DNA from: Quercus robur | Lineage: Eukaryota; Streptophyta; Magnoliopsida; Fagales; Fagaceae | Direction of reading: 5' to 3' | Length of the DNA: 64,000 nt | Assembly (NCBI RefSeq): GCF_932294415.1 | Contig: NC_065541.1 | Span: 50,198,290 to 50,262,289, forward strand | Shown: positions 1 through 11,853 of the stretch, one piece after another | Position numbering within the stretch: position 1 is the first letter of the stretch | Layout of the letters: each line of letters starts with the position of its first letter | The notes under the pieces: generated by a model | Told to the model about the DNA's origin: nothing | The model's database searches: none | The model's input: the letters and a program-made list of their open reading frames with translations, nothing else | Translations under genes and position numbers: made by a program

Positions 1-218
1 AAGGGTAAGGAAGTGGCAGAGACAGGGAGAACCCTCCCCTCCCACGAAGTTTAGCCCCAGAGGGGGGCCAAGCAGCCTAAAGGCCTTTAGACGAGGCAGA
101 GCAGAGGGGCAACCACAGAGATGCAGCCCAAACTTGGGCCCCACGCATGGAGTTGGATAGGGCTCCTTTACTCAATGACACCTTCATCTGAAACTTCCAG
201 CAGGGCACGGCTGGGTAT

Positions 219-1202
219 GTGGCAGACGTAGTGGAACAATCCCTGCTGCTGCCAAAAGACATGGCTAACCTTAAGTCTATAAGGCAGCATGAGGTCTTCC
301 TCAAACTGAAGAGGGACCTGGCTATGGTAAGTCTTCTTTCTTTTTTTTTCCTTTTTTCTTTTTTTAACTGTACTTCTCTTCCTTTTCAGGCCATCCAAGC
401 CACATTTAGGGCCAAGGAGATAGTGAATTATTCCCATCGAAAAATGAAGGAAGAAGAGGGGAGAAGGATAGCAGCCATGGATGCCTTCCACGTAGCCGAA
501 AAAAGTAATCAAGAGCTGGAAGAGGAGAGGGAAAGGAAAAGTGTTGTAGCTGCCCTAGACAATACTGAAAGGCAAGCTGAAGGCCAACGGGTGCTTCTTT
601 GCAATGCTAAGGATCAGTTGGCCGCCTCCAAAGAGCATATCATTGCCCTGAAGAACAAATTGGAGGAGGTCGAAAAGGCCAAGGATCAAGCAGAAAAGGC
701 CTGGGAGGAGGCAAAGAAAGCTAGGGAGGAGGCCGAGCAACAAGGGTATGACATCGGCGTGGCTGACACCAAGGAAGCCCTTAGGGCTGAGGTCTCGGGG
801 GTATATAGGACCTACTGCCTCCAAGTATGGAATGAAGCTCTTAACCAAGCTCGGGTTGAGGCTTCTTCTGTACTTAGGAAGACAGAGAGTGTCTACTACC
901 CTTCAGCCATTCATGCCTCCCCCTCCAACAGCTCCAAGGTAGACACCACTCCCGAGGTTGCAAATCTCGAAAAGAGGAGCCCCAACGAGGTCCCTCCCTC
1001 CTCTAGCAGCCTTCCAAAAGTGGCTGAGCAACCTGGGGTAAATGGAAAAGGCGTCGAGATGACTAAGGGAGTGGCCCCTAATGCCACTAAGCCCTCAGTT
1101 GCTCCCCAGGATCCCACCAAAGATAAAGAGGCACCCAAGATGGAGATTATTCTTGCAACTCTTCCAATACCCGCCAAAGGTGACCCTAAAGGCACAGACT
1201 AG
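219..1202 (+). CDS. Antisense additional ORF of the Tat-type element, coiled-coil protein
   Basis: A long open frame on the strand opposite to pol, between integrase and the missing 3' LTR. The middle (about residues 65-200 of the open stretch) is dense in Glu, Lys, Ala and Gln with heptad character, so a coiled coil is likely. The C-terminal third is Pro/Ser/Lys-rich and looks disordered. A 63-bp block at 327-389 starts GTAAGT, is pyrimidine-rich and ends TTTTCAG, so it looks like a small intron whose removal keeps frame. The true start is uncertain: the frame opens without ATG and is preceded by an acceptor-like TTCCAG near 200, so upstream exons probably lie outside the window. Antisense ORFs at this position are known in Tat elements (Grande, Retand types). 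Function unknown. Confidence 0.55.
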   Translation: MADVVEQSLLLPKDMANLKSIRQHEVFLKLKRDLAMVSLLSFFFLFSFFNCTSLPFQAIQATFRAKEIVNYSHRKMKEEEGRRIAAMDAFHVAEKSNQELEEERERKSVVAALDNTERQAEGQRVLLCNAKDQLAASKEHIIALKNKLEEVEKAKDQAEKAWEEAKKAREEAEQQGYDIGVADTKEALRAEVSGVYRTYCLQVWNEALNQARVEASSVLRKTESVYYPSAIHASPSNSSKVDTTPEVANLEKRSPNEVPPSSSSLPKVAEQPGVNGKGVEMTKGVAPNATKPSVAPQDPTKDKEAPKMEIILATLPIPAKGDPKGTD

Positions 1203-1854
1203 GGATCCTCGAAGGTTGCAGTTTCCCAGTCCAAGGACCCACCCCAAGGAAAAATTGCAATAAAAAAGAAGTAGATTTTAGTATGGTTCTTTCTTCTTGT
1301 TTTTCTTTTCTTTTGTTTTGCTTGCAACTTCTGTTTTGGTTTTCAAAGTTTGTAATCAAGTTGCCCCTTTTGTATTCAATCTGCCTTGCTTTGAGGTTTT
1401 AATTAATGAAAGTTATGCATATTTTCTTTCTTCCTATGATTCTCATACTGATGTTGATATAATTTCTATCTTATCTAACACTTAATAAACGTAGTAATGA
1501 GGTAAAACTTTTATCATTAATCTGCATAAGTAACAGAAAAGTTATCCCAATTCATATGGTCAACAACAAAACAAGTTAAATCTACTAAATCCATCATCTC
1601 GGCAAAGCATAATTTTAACTTTAAGGACATACACAGTAATGTAGCATACATACAGGTTTAAACTTACTATGTTCCCTACTCATTAGCAAGTTTAAAGGAC
1701 TAGAAGGATAATCAATTCTCAAACAAATACAGGTATGCCTGTAAATGCTTTAAGTAATGCTCATGAGCATTCACTTGAGCCTATTATCACAGTGAAAATC
1801 TTTGCTGTTTAGAGTGGCTAATCATATTTGACATTCAAGTAATCAATAAAAAGC

Positions 1855-2580
1855 ACTAATTTACCTCAAGTATGTAGTCCAAAGAGTCTGAAATAACTAA
1901 GGCTTTGCCTTGACACTTGGTAAAATGATAAGAAGTATTAATTTACCCAAAGTATGTGGTCTGAGGAGTCAGGCATAGCTGAGATTCTGTTTAATACTTA
2001 GATAAATGTTAGGGAGTATTAATTTACCCAAAGCATGTGATCTGAGGAGGCAGGCATAGTTAAGGTTTTGTTTAATACTGAAATAGATGTTAAGGAGTAT
2101 TAATTTACCCAAAGCAAGTTGTCCGAGTAACCAGGCATAGCTAAGATTCTGTTTAATACTCAGAAACGTAACTTAACATATCAATTTACCTAAGGTATGT
2201 GGTTCGAGGAGTTAGGCATGATCAAGGTTCTGTTTGATACTTAGAAAGATGCTATTAAGTATTAATTTACCCAAAGTATGTGGTCCGAGGAATCAAGCAT
2301 AGTTAAGGTTCTGTTTAATACTCAGAAAAGTAACTTAACATATCAATTTATCCAAGGTATGTGGTTCGAGGATCCAGGCATGACCAAGGTTCTGTTTGAT
2401 ACTTAGAAAGATGTCATTAAATATTAATTTACCCAAAGTATGTGGTCCGAGAAACCAGGCATAACTAAGGTTCTGTTTAATACTCATAAAAGCAACTTAA
2501 CATATCAATTTACCCAAGATATGTGGTCCGAGGATCCAGGCATGACCAAGGTTCTGTTTGATACTTGGAATAACAATAAT
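1855..2580. repeat. Nine-unit 81-bp tandem array inside the Tat-type element
   Basis: Units begin at 1855, 1937, 2018, 2099, 2180, 2261, 2342, 2423 and 2504, that is a strict 81-bp period (82 for the first step). Each begins with a variant of ATTAATTTACCCAAAG and carries a TGTTTAATACT or TGTTTGATACT core. From 2180 onward two unit types alternate (ATCAATTT... and ATTAATTT...), giving a 162-bp higher-order period. Short satellite-like arrays between pol and the 3' LTR are known in Tat/Ogre elements. No unique spacers, so not a CRISPR. Confidence 0.9.
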
Positions 2581-3198
2581 ATGAAGCTCAATAGATAATG
2601 TAATAAACGAGAATGTGACAAGGAAGACGTTCATTAATAATAATATATTTTTAGGTTATTTACATTCCAGGGGCGTAATATAACATTCTCATCTTGGTTT
2701 TCAAGATGATACACACCTATCCCAGCCACCGAGGTGATGCGATATAACCCTTCCCAAGTTAGGCCCCAACTTTCCCTATGCTGGGTTCTTTGTAGTACCC
2801 AGAACCTTTCTTAACACCAAGTCTCCAGGCACTAGTGGCCTTAGCTTCACGTTGGCATCATACCCTTACTTGAGCTTGTGTTGATAATAGGCTAATTGGA
2901 CCATGACATTTTCTCTTCGCTCTTTAATGAAGTTTAGGCTCTTTCCTAACAACTCATCATTGTTGCTCAGAGTGAAAGAACTCATTCTCAATGTTGGGAA
3001 TCCAGTCTCCAGAGGAATAACAGCCTTGACTCCATAAGTCATTGAAAAGGGGGTCTCCCCAATGAACCTACAAGGTGTAGTTCAGTATGTCCAAAGGATG
3101 TGTGGCAACTCTTCTACTCATTTTCCCTTTGCGTCGTCTAGTCTCTTTTTAAGCCCACTCACTATGACCTTATTGACAGCTTCAGCCTATCCATTCCC

Positions 3199-5919
3199 TT
3201 ATGGATATGCCGGGGTGGAATATCTATTTGTTATGCCCAGGTCACACCAATATCTTCTGAAAAATTTGCTATCAAACTGAAGTCCATTGTCCGAGATGAG
3301 GATACGAGGGATTCCAAACTGAGTGACAATATTTTTTCCAAACGAATCCCTTAGCATCCACATCCTTGATATTCGCCAATGGTTCAGCTTCAACCCACTT
3401 GGTGAAGTAATGTGTGCCGACCAACAAATATCTCTTATTCCCTGTTGTCCTAGGGAAAAGACCTATGATGTCTAAGCCCCATTGAGCAAATGGCCAAGGG
3501 CTGGATAGAGGATTAAGGACACCTCCTGGTTGGTGAATGCTTTGGGTAAATCTTTGGCATTGGTCACATTTCTTCACATATTCTTATGCCTCCTTCTGCA
3601 TATTTGGCCACCAATATCCCTGAGTGAGGGCTTTGTGAGACAAAGAACTGTCTCTTGTGTGACTTCCACAAATCCCCTCATATAACTCTTCCAAGAGTAG
3701 TTCAACTGCTTCAGGGTATATGAATAGTAAATACGGTCGAGAAAAAAATCTCTTATACAACTTTTGGTCCTCGAATAGCCAAAACCGATGAGCTTTTCTT
3801 CGTACCTTATCGGCCTCAGCCTTAATCTCAGGCAAGATATCTTCCTTAAGGAACAATACTATAAAGTCCATCCGCTAGGTCCTACCTTAATCTGATGAAT
3901 ATGTTCCACGTTTCTCCTTACTTTAGTAGGCTTACATAAGTTTTCCACAAGGATCACCCAAAGTAAACTTTGTGCCAAGGATGTTGCTAGTGTAGCAAGA
4001 AAGTTGGCATGTGTATTTCTACTTCTAGGGATTTGCGATGAATTAAAAGACTCAAATTCTGACTACAAGTGTCTAACCTAGTTCAAATACTTCTGCATTC
4101 TGAGATCTCTGGCTTCCAGCTCTCCCTGAACTTAGCCTACCACCAGCCTTAAATCAGAGAATATCTCCACAGCTTTTTCACCCATTTTCTAAACCATGGC
4201 CATCCCTACTGATAAATCTTCATACTCAGCCTCATTGTTTTTGGCCGAGAAGCCCAATAACAAGGATTTCTCAATTGTAATCCTCTTGGGAGATATCAAA
4301 ACTAGCCCCACTCCAAATCCTCTGTAGTTCGCAACACCATCAACTTATACCTTCCAGGACAAAGGTTCCTGTAAAGAGATTGCACCAACTGATTTTTCAT
4401 CCATGTTCTGCTTCTCCACTCTCTTTTCAAATGGGGTTTCAGCAAACTCAACTACCAAATCGGCGAGGACCTGACCCTTGACAGATGTGTGAGGCATGTA
4501 CTTGATATCAAAGGCCCCTAGGATCATACTCCACTTGGTAATCCTCCTTGTGTAATCAGCACTCCGAAGTAGAGATCTAAATAGGCGTTGAGTTAGGACA
4601 ACAACTGTATGCGACTGGAAATAGTGGGAGAGCTTACGTGTAGCATGCACCATTGCCAAAATGGCCTTCTGCAGTGGTAGGTAACGGACTTCGGCCTCAT
4701 GTAGTGACTTGCTCACATAATAAACTGGCCTCTGCACATCACTATCAACTCGCACCAACACTAAACTTACAGCATGAGGAGCCACGGCAATGTAAGCAAA
4801 TAATACCTCATCCACCTTAGGCCTGGACATGACGGGTGATCGAGAAAGGTATTCCTTAAGCTATTGAAAAGCCGAGGCACACTTCTTGGTCCACTCAAAT
4901 CCCTTCCATTTATTCAACAACTGGAAGAAGGGTCTGCATCTATCCGCTGACCAAGAGATGAACCGATTCAAGACAACAATCATTCCTGTTAGCTTTTGGA
5001 CCTCTTTGGGATTTCGAGGTGGTTACAGACTGTTAATTGCCTTAACCTGATTAGGGTTGACCTCAATTCCCCGGTGAGTGAATTTGCCTAATCCCACACC
5101 GAAAGAGCACTTGGAAGCATTAAGGCGCAGCTTGTGTTTCCTTTGTATCCCAAAAATATCCCCGAGATCTCTCACTTGCTTGGACACCACCTTACTCTTT
5201 ACCACCATATCATCCATATAGGCTTCAATATTCTTGCTCAATTGTGGCTTAAACATCCTAGTCATCATCCTCTAATAAGTAGACCCTGCATTTTTCAATC
5301 TAAAAGGCATAACCTTGTAATGGCAGTTTCCAATAGAAGTGACAAAAGTTGTCTTTTCCTGATGACCCAAGGCTAGTGGTATTTGATGGTACCCTTGAAA
5401 GACATCTAAAAAGTTGATTCGAGGATGACCTACAGTCGCATCTATTAGTTGGTTTATTTGAGGCATAGGGAAAGGGTCTTTTGGACAAACCTTATTTAAA
5501 TCTGTGAAATCTACACACACTCACCACTTCCCACTTTTCTTCTTCACCACTACGGTATTAGCCAACCATTCAGGGTAAAAAACCTCCTTAATAGCTCCAG
5601 CCTACTTGAGTTTCATCACTTCGTCTTTGACAGCATCGGAATGATCCTTAGATGAGCACCGAGGTGGTTGCTTTTTTGGGGTGACAGATAAATTGACATT
5701 CAAATGATGGCAGATAAAGCTCAGATCCACCCCCGGAGCTTCGTAAGCACTACACGCGAACACATCAACATTCCTCTTGAGAAATTCTATCAGCTCTTCC
5801 TTCTCCTGAAGAGGCAGTTGAGTTCCAACCTGAAAAAACATCTCCAGATCATCACCCATAACAATTTTCTCCAAATCCTCACATTTCGCCTCCTCGGCTG
5901 GCCCAATGACAGGTAACAC
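3199..5919 (-). mobile_element. pol region of the Tat-type element (RT, RNase H, second RNase H, integrase)
   Basis: Degraded pol read right to left. RT similarity covers about 5919-5020, with a YMDD-type active-site motif recognisable. A Ty3-type RNase H follows (about 4830-4345). A second RNase H-like stretch (about 4340-3900) begins with a VDGxxN-type motif and is typical of Tat elements. An integrase zinc-binding region and core follow (about 3870-3200). The frame is interrupted in several places, so no functional polyprotein is expected. Confidence 0.85.
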
Positions 5920-7411
5920 TGGAGACTTTGACTACTATAAGCCCTTCTCAGCAAAGGCCAAGGAGTCAGTCGTAGGCTGATGCATAATTGCAGCCACGAG
6001 ACACTGTCTAGCCATGGATTGACTCCCTACGAGCTCCTCAATCCAATCCCCTGATGGATACTTCACTTTCAAATGCAAAGTTGAAGAAACAGCCCCTAGG
6101 GTATGAAGTTAGGGTTTGGCCACAATGATTGTGTAAGGAAAGTATGCATCCACCACAATGAAGTCCACGTCAATCACTTCTGAACTTGCCTGCACGGGCA
6201 ACCTAATCTAACCCCTTGGGATGAAAACTTTCCCATCAAAACTCACCAAAGGTGAATCATAGGCTGTCAAGTCCTCAAGCTTTAAGTTCAGCCTTCTGTA
6301 TAAGTCAAGGTACATAATCTCTACACCACTGTCCTGGTTTACCATCACCTTCTTCACATCATACCCTTTCTATTCTGAGGGTGACCACCAAAGTATCATC
6401 GTGTGGCTGGATGGTTCCCATCTTGTCCTCATCTGAAAAACTCAGTGCTGGTCAAATCTCTACTCTAGCCCTCTTCAACTCAAAATTAGGGTTCTCGGCT
6501 GGTAGCCGAGCTACAGACATCACCTTGGAAGGATGAGAACCATTCCTCCCAGGTGCAGCAAAGATGACATTAATTGTGCCTAACGGGGGCCTTAAAGAAG
6601 CATTCCCCTGAGCCCCTAACCTTGATTGGTCTCCTTGTCCGTTAAGCCAATATAAAAACTGTTGTAACCTTCCTTCTCTGACTAGTTTCTCCAGATGGTT
6701 CCATAGGGTTCTGCAGTCCTCGGTGGTATGCCACCACTCCTAGTGATATTGGCAATGGAGGCTCTAGTTGCGTCTTAAGGGATCTTCTCCCATTTTGTTT
6801 GGCCATTTGAAGTATGACTCGTTCTTGATTTTCCCCAAAACTTGATGCACAGGTTCTCAAAACATAGTGTTAACCACCTAAGGAGCCGTAGATCCAGATT
6901 GTCCCGCAAAATCCCTTCGAGGTCTGTTATTATTGTATCTATCCGACCTGAAATCCCTCATCTCTTGAGAGATAACCTTACCTTTCCTGTTGCCTTGCTG
7001 TTGGCCTTCCTTAACCCACTTGTACTCATCAATGTGATCCATAAGCCAACGAACACTCCTTACTGGCTTTTTGGTAAAGGATTTTCTCAAATCATGCTTG
7101 GTGGGTAGTCCGACCTTAAAGGTCCTTATAGCCACGTCATCAAAATCCCCATCAATCTCATTAAACATCTCCCAGTACCTGTCCAAGTACGTTTTCAGGA
7201 TCTCACCTTCTCGCATGGACATGGACAATAGAGAATCTAAGGGCCGAGGAACCTTACTACACATAATGAAATGAGACCCAAACGCTTGTGTGAGCTTCTT
7301 GAAGGAGTTAATAGAACCTGCACCCAGACCATCAAACCACCTCATCGCCACAAGCCCCCAAGCTGGATGGAAATACCTTGCACATCAAGGTCTCATTTTT
7401 GGAGTGTACAG

Positions 7412-8513
7412 TAGGGGTGGCAAAATAAGCTTAAACCCATTTACTCGCCCAAACCCACCCACTCTAATTGAACACAAACCCACCTAATTATTATTTGGGT
7501 TAAGTAGGTATCAACCCTATTAGACCCAATAATTATTGGGTTTTAACTAAAAACTCATTAAGCCCCATTTAACCCAAAAACAATTAACCCAAATTCAACC
7601 CATCCTTTCCTATCCAAAATAAAAATAAAAAACTCAGCCTTATCCCTCTTTTAGCCTCTCTTCTCTTCTTCCATTTTCTAGGGTTTCCAAGTTGAAAAAA
7701 ATCCCATTTTCCCAAGAAACAAACAGAGAACAAAGGGACAAAGCAAGGCAAAAAAACCAGTACAACCACCAGTCCACCACTACGCAGCGGCTCCAGCTTG
7801 GCCAGGCCCACCTCACCACCGCCACAGAGGCGGGTCGGGTCAAGCCGCGAAGCCCCAGCCGGACCCGTCGCTGACCGTGACGACGTCATTTTGGATTTTG
7901 TGCCACTACTTGAAGGTCGGAGGGGTGATCGGAAAGTCCGGGAGCATTAAAAAGTCGATTTGGCAGCACACCAATGCGTGGATCAACATGCACGAGTTGA
8001 TTCCCAGAGACGAGGAGCGAATCACTGAGATCTCTGACACGCGCCGGCACATGGATTACTGTGAGAAGGGTTTTGGTGTAGAATGGGGAGAGGAGTGTAG
8101 AGATTTTTTGGTGGGAGGTTGAGTCTGGCAGTATACTTTCCACTTCTATTTCTTGGGGAGTATTTGGTTGCTGAGAAAATTGGAGTTTGGGATTTGATGA
8201 AAATATGAGTTTGGGATTACTGTGAATTTTTTTTTTTTTTTTTTTTTTTTAGAGATTTGATGAAATTTTCCGAACTCACTTTTTGAACCAGAGAAGGTCA
8301 TTAGGCTGGGTGGAGCAATAAGATTTGAGTTTTTCACTTTAGGGGCATTTTGGTAATTTTGATAATTGGGTGGGTTGAGGTTTACCCATAATAATTGGGT
8401 TGGGTTGGGTCTGGGTTAGAAGCAAATTAGTTAAATGGATTTTAATGGGTAAATGAATTTTATATACCCAACCCAATTATGCCCACCCCAAACCTACCCA
8501 TTTGACACCCTTA
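7412..8513. mobile_element. Non-autonomous hAT element with captured host gene, inserted in gag
   Basis: The ends are TAGGGGTGGCAAA on the left and TTTGACACCCTTA on the right, near-perfect inverted repeats. Flanks are an 8-bp target-site duplication, GTGTACAG (7404-7411) and GTGTATAG (8514-8521), one mismatch, as expected for hAT. Subterminal regions are rich in AACCCA/TGGGTT repeats. No transposase is present. The interior carries a piece of a KH-domain gene (see 7841-8049) preceded by leader-like sequence, so this is a gene-capturing element. It is younger than the surrounding retrotransposon. Confidence 0.88.
7841..8049 (+). pseudogene. Captured KH-domain RNA-binding protein fragment inside hAT
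   Basis: The forward frame reads a proline-containing leader and then a KH core: KVGGVIGKSGSIKKSIWQ, including the GxxG loop (GKSG), followed by HTNAWINMHELIP and DEERITEISDTRR. This matches the first part of plant poly(C)-binding/HEN4/RCF3-like KH proteins, where the intact family usually has SIIKSIRQ. It ends at the ISDTRR point, after which the frame runs into unrelated sequence. Single-domain fragment, no promoter or complete gene; function as a protein is unlikely. Small RNA production against the parent gene is conceivable but not shown. Confidence 0.75.
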
Positions 8514-9095
8514 GTGTATAGTCATTCTCTGGTTGAAGTGACTTACGTGCTCCACAAGGTCTATACGACCATTGTACATGGTGAACATGGGCTGAGTGAA
8601 CCGCCGAGGAAGTCTCCCTTCCTCAATTCTGCGTGTGAAAGGCGATCTAGAAATTTGGTTAGGTGCACTACTCATAGCGTCATTTCCCAAGCCTCTTGAA
8701 GATGAATTTTTGTTTCTGTTCATAAAGGTAGTCCTCATCATACGAGAAAGACTCACTAGGAGGTGTCCTTGATCTGCGCCTATAGCTACCATCTTCTTCA
8801 TTGTTGGAAGAGAAGTTAGAGTTGGAAGGAGCTCACTTTCGTTGTTCGTGGCGTAAGCTACTTTTTAAATGATCAATCTCCAGCTACATGTCCTTAGCAT
8901 CTTTCTCATGAGAGACATGGCTCCCACCCTGAAAGTAGCTCTTAGTGGTATGAGTGGTATGCGCACTCCCCTCTCAGTCCCTTCTTTGTTCAAGATCACG
9001 GAAATGATCTTGACGCTGAGACCCCATAGATTCTGTCTGGTTTGGACCTGAACCTACCATCGTTGAACGTTAGACTCACTATCACACCAGTAATT

Positions 9096-9112
9096 CCCCA
9101 CAGACAGCACCA
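9096..9112 (-). other. Primer-binding site of the Tat-type element
   Basis: On the minus strand the sequence TGGTGCTGTCTGTGGGG lies 2 bp inside the LTR end. It is a near copy of the TGGCGCCGTCTGTGGGG-type site found after the 5' LTR of many plant Gypsy elements, so it fixes the element's orientation and LTR boundary. Confidence 0.7.
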
Positions 9113-9114
9113 AT

Positions 9115-9940
9115 TGTAAGGACCAGATTTGAGTCCCTAGCCCAAAAGATAGATGGACTTAGACCCAAAATGCCCAAAATAATGAATTTGTAAAGAGTGG
9201 GTTGGAAAACTGGATTTTAGTGAATCAGACAACAAATAAAGTAGATCTTGATGACAAGATAATGAAGATAGACAAGTTTAAACTAAAGAAAATCGTCCTC
9301 GATACAGTCCGAGAAGATTAGTTCTTATATATTAATTCTCAAGTTTGATTACAAGTTTTGTTCTTGGTTGCTATAATGTTTTTTATTTTTCTAATTCTCG
9401 ATCCCCTTCTCTCATTGCCTCTCTCTCCTTTTATACTCCCTTCTCCTTTCATCTTTACCCTCCACGTGTAGGCCAGATGGTTGGTGTTGATACTTGTCCC
9501 ATCAGTACCTTCCTGAAGTCTTTGTGTAGTAGTTATAAGGCTGAAAACTACTGTTCAGATATCACCTCCACATTAATGTGGACAGAGAGTTAGCTGTAGA
9601 GCATTTAATGTGGTGGTAGCAGATTTCTCTTTAAATATTTTAGGACTCCCACCTGTCCTATGTTTTTGTAATGCTTATCCGTACCAATGGAATTTCCTAG
9701 AACGTTCCCCTGGATGGCAGACCATCTCTTTGAATCTCGGCTTTGGTCAGCCAAATTAATCCTCAGCCCTCCCTCCTAGGCCCTTATGACCAAAACTAAC
9801 TTTCTCTTTTACCAACACGGATTCTCTTGACAATGTTTACTCCTCCTTAGACAACCTTTCGTTCTCGGATTGGGCCCTAGACCCAATATATACATAGATA
9901 ATGAGCTCTTGGGACCAATACCCCTACCAAAAGAATTACA
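9115..9940 (-). repeat. 5' LTR of the Tat-type element
   Basis: 826 bp, with ends TGTAA... and ...TTACA, an inverted 5-bp terminus. The inner end abuts the primer-binding site. It shares a block (CCACGTGTAGG ... TGATACTTGTCCCAT) with the solo LTR at 11854-12532, in the same orientation, so the two belong to related families. Confidence 0.75.
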
Positions 9941-11853
9941 TGTAATTCTGACAATAAAATATATATATTGGAAACATGTGTAGCATGAATTTCATTATCA
10001 AAACAATAAATTATCTTCAAAATAAATAATAAAATTTCATGGAATTTTTAATAATGGATTTCACGCAAAATAGTTTTTTAAATTTATTGCAAGTTTGAAT
10101 AACAAAGTTTCGTCTAAATTAAATTATCTTAATAACTTTAATTGATAAATTTTGAAAAAAAAAAATTTGAGAAAGGAAAATCATTGTAAGCCATATTATG
10201 GTAGTCAAAGAATATATGTAGTGATATTACTCCAAGTTACATGGAAGGAGGAAAAAATAAAAATAAAATAACATGTAAAGGCTAAATATTTAGGTTATGT
10301 TTAATTGGATGGAAAAGGATAAAATTATAAGGGAATGGAAAAGAAAATGTTTTTGGATGTAAAGGAGAAGAGAAAGAAAAGAAAAATGATGTCTTTTACA
10401 CTTTCATCATTTTAAATTATAAAGTAATAAGGATATAAAAGAAATTTCACACAAAAAGTCAAAACTTTCTAAGGGTATAAAAGTAATTTTACAAATTTGG
10501 AGAGAGTAAAAAAAATGAAAAATTGGTGGGATCCATAAAAAACCATTTCTCTCCCCTCTTCCTTTTTCTCTTCTCTTGCCTTTTAATCAAACAAATGAAT
10601 TTGAGTCTATTATCTTCCCTTATCTCCGATTCCTTCTAACCAAACATAGTGTAATGGATATAACTTTTCCAACTATGTTTGTTTGTGGCATAAGGCAAGT
10701 AGGACGTCCTTCCATTAACCTATCAAACGTGCCTGCTCGCGGCATAATGATGATGGAAGGACCAAATATCCAAGTTTAGATGATGGACGACCGACTAATG
10801 GCCAAAGAGACATAGATGAGGGTAATTTATAATGAAATCCTCAAATGAAAAGACAAAATCTACTTAATTTGAGGGATAATATTCTCACCCTATCAACTCA
10901 CAATTTTAAATCATTAGTATCCCGAGAATTGTGTCTCGCGTAAATACCATAGCCCACATTTTGCCATGACTTTAGATGATGGGAAAGAATCATGGAAGGA
11001 GTCACCACAAGAGACCTCTATATAAGCATTAAACCACACCATCCCAAGGTTTGAGAGAAAGGCCCTAGAACCCTTTTTTTTCCCTACAAATTTCGGCTTT
11101 TAGTGAGTTTTGACTTAAGCATTGGAGGAGTTTAGGTTAGCACCGCATTTATGCTCTCCAATTGAATTTCATGTTTTACAAGTCTTTCACAACTTTTGTT
11201 TGGATGAGTGGCTCACTAAGATCCTTCGCATCATCATTAGTATGTTAATATTATATAAGAGTAATTTGATACTTAAAAGAAAAAACCAATTGTTGAGACA
11301 TAATTTTGTTAATGTTTGGGTAATTCTCGAAGTTCATGGACACACAATTTCAAATTATAAGGACTAGAAAGTATGTTTGATTTTGATCCAAATTTTAGAG
11401 GATCCTTTTTTTTCCCATAGCAAAAATAATCCTCAACACATTATAAATACATTAAACTTATTTAACTAATTCTATTTCTACACTAGGTAAAACTGTGTTA
11501 TATATTATATATATATATATATATATAGTTTATTACTATTCTAGGAAAAACTTTATCACTTTGTTTTAAGAAGTTTAGATTATTCTTTTTAATTATGGTG
11601 TTCAATTAATCAAATTTAAAATAATTTTGTTATTTTTTTAAAATTATTTTAAAATTTAACATTACTTTTAGTTCTGACAAAAAAAAAAAAAAAAAAACAG
11701 TTTTATAAGTTAGGTTTGGGGCATATAACATAATATTTTATTTTATTTGTCTTCTATTAACAAATTTTTGTTCCAATTTTATAATTTTGTGAAATATTTT
11801 CTTTACATGGCATATTCATTCTAATTAAACTGCGCATTATATGGCAATATTGT
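9941..11853. other. Gene-free AT-rich interval
   Basis: No coding region recognised. It holds a MITE-like unit (10291-10653), an (AT)n run near 11501-11526 and a poly(A) run near 11680. Short open frames here have no recognisable similarity. Confidence 0.6.
10291..10653. mobile_element. MITE-like element
   Basis: About 360 bp whose ends are imperfect inverted repeats: TAGGTTATGTTTAATTGG on the left, and on the right the complement of TACACTATGTTTGGTTAG. Purine-rich left half, pyrimidine-rich right half. No coding capacity. Superfamily not determined. Confidence 0.5.

Larger units (their letters stand above)
6642..8801 (-). mobile_element. gag region of the Tat-type element, split by a hAT insertion
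   Basis: The segment 6878-7351 encodes a retrotransposon gag domain with the usual W-F/L-x3-SI-S-x-L-type core and a basic, Arg/Asn-rich tail. Its N-terminal part continues at about 8511-8801 on the far side of the hAT at 7412-8513. The segment 5920-6640 between gag and RT corresponds to the protease/linker region and shows only decayed similarity. The region is broken. Confidence 0.75.
1..9940 (-). mobile_element. Ty3/Gypsy Tat-lineage LTR retrotransposon, partial, degraded
   Basis: Fossil element read on the minus strand, entering at the left edge so that its 3' LTR is outside the window. Parts from right to left: 5' LTR (9115-9940), primer-binding site (9096-9112), gag (about 8800-6640), pol with RT and RNase H, a second RNase H-like domain, integrase (about 3200-3870), a tandem array (1855-2580) and an antisense ORF (219-1202). 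Dual RNase H, tandem repeats after pol and an extra antisense ORF are known marks of the Tat group, which is why I choose that lineage. The coding region is broken in many places (of the order of ten) and a hAT element lies inside gag. The age cannot be judged because only one LTR is visible. Confidence 0.88.

Noticed and set aside
1855-2580. Regularly spaced repeats resembling a CRISPR array
   Set aside because: Whole 81-bp units are repeated with no unique spacers; the context is a plant retrotransposon.
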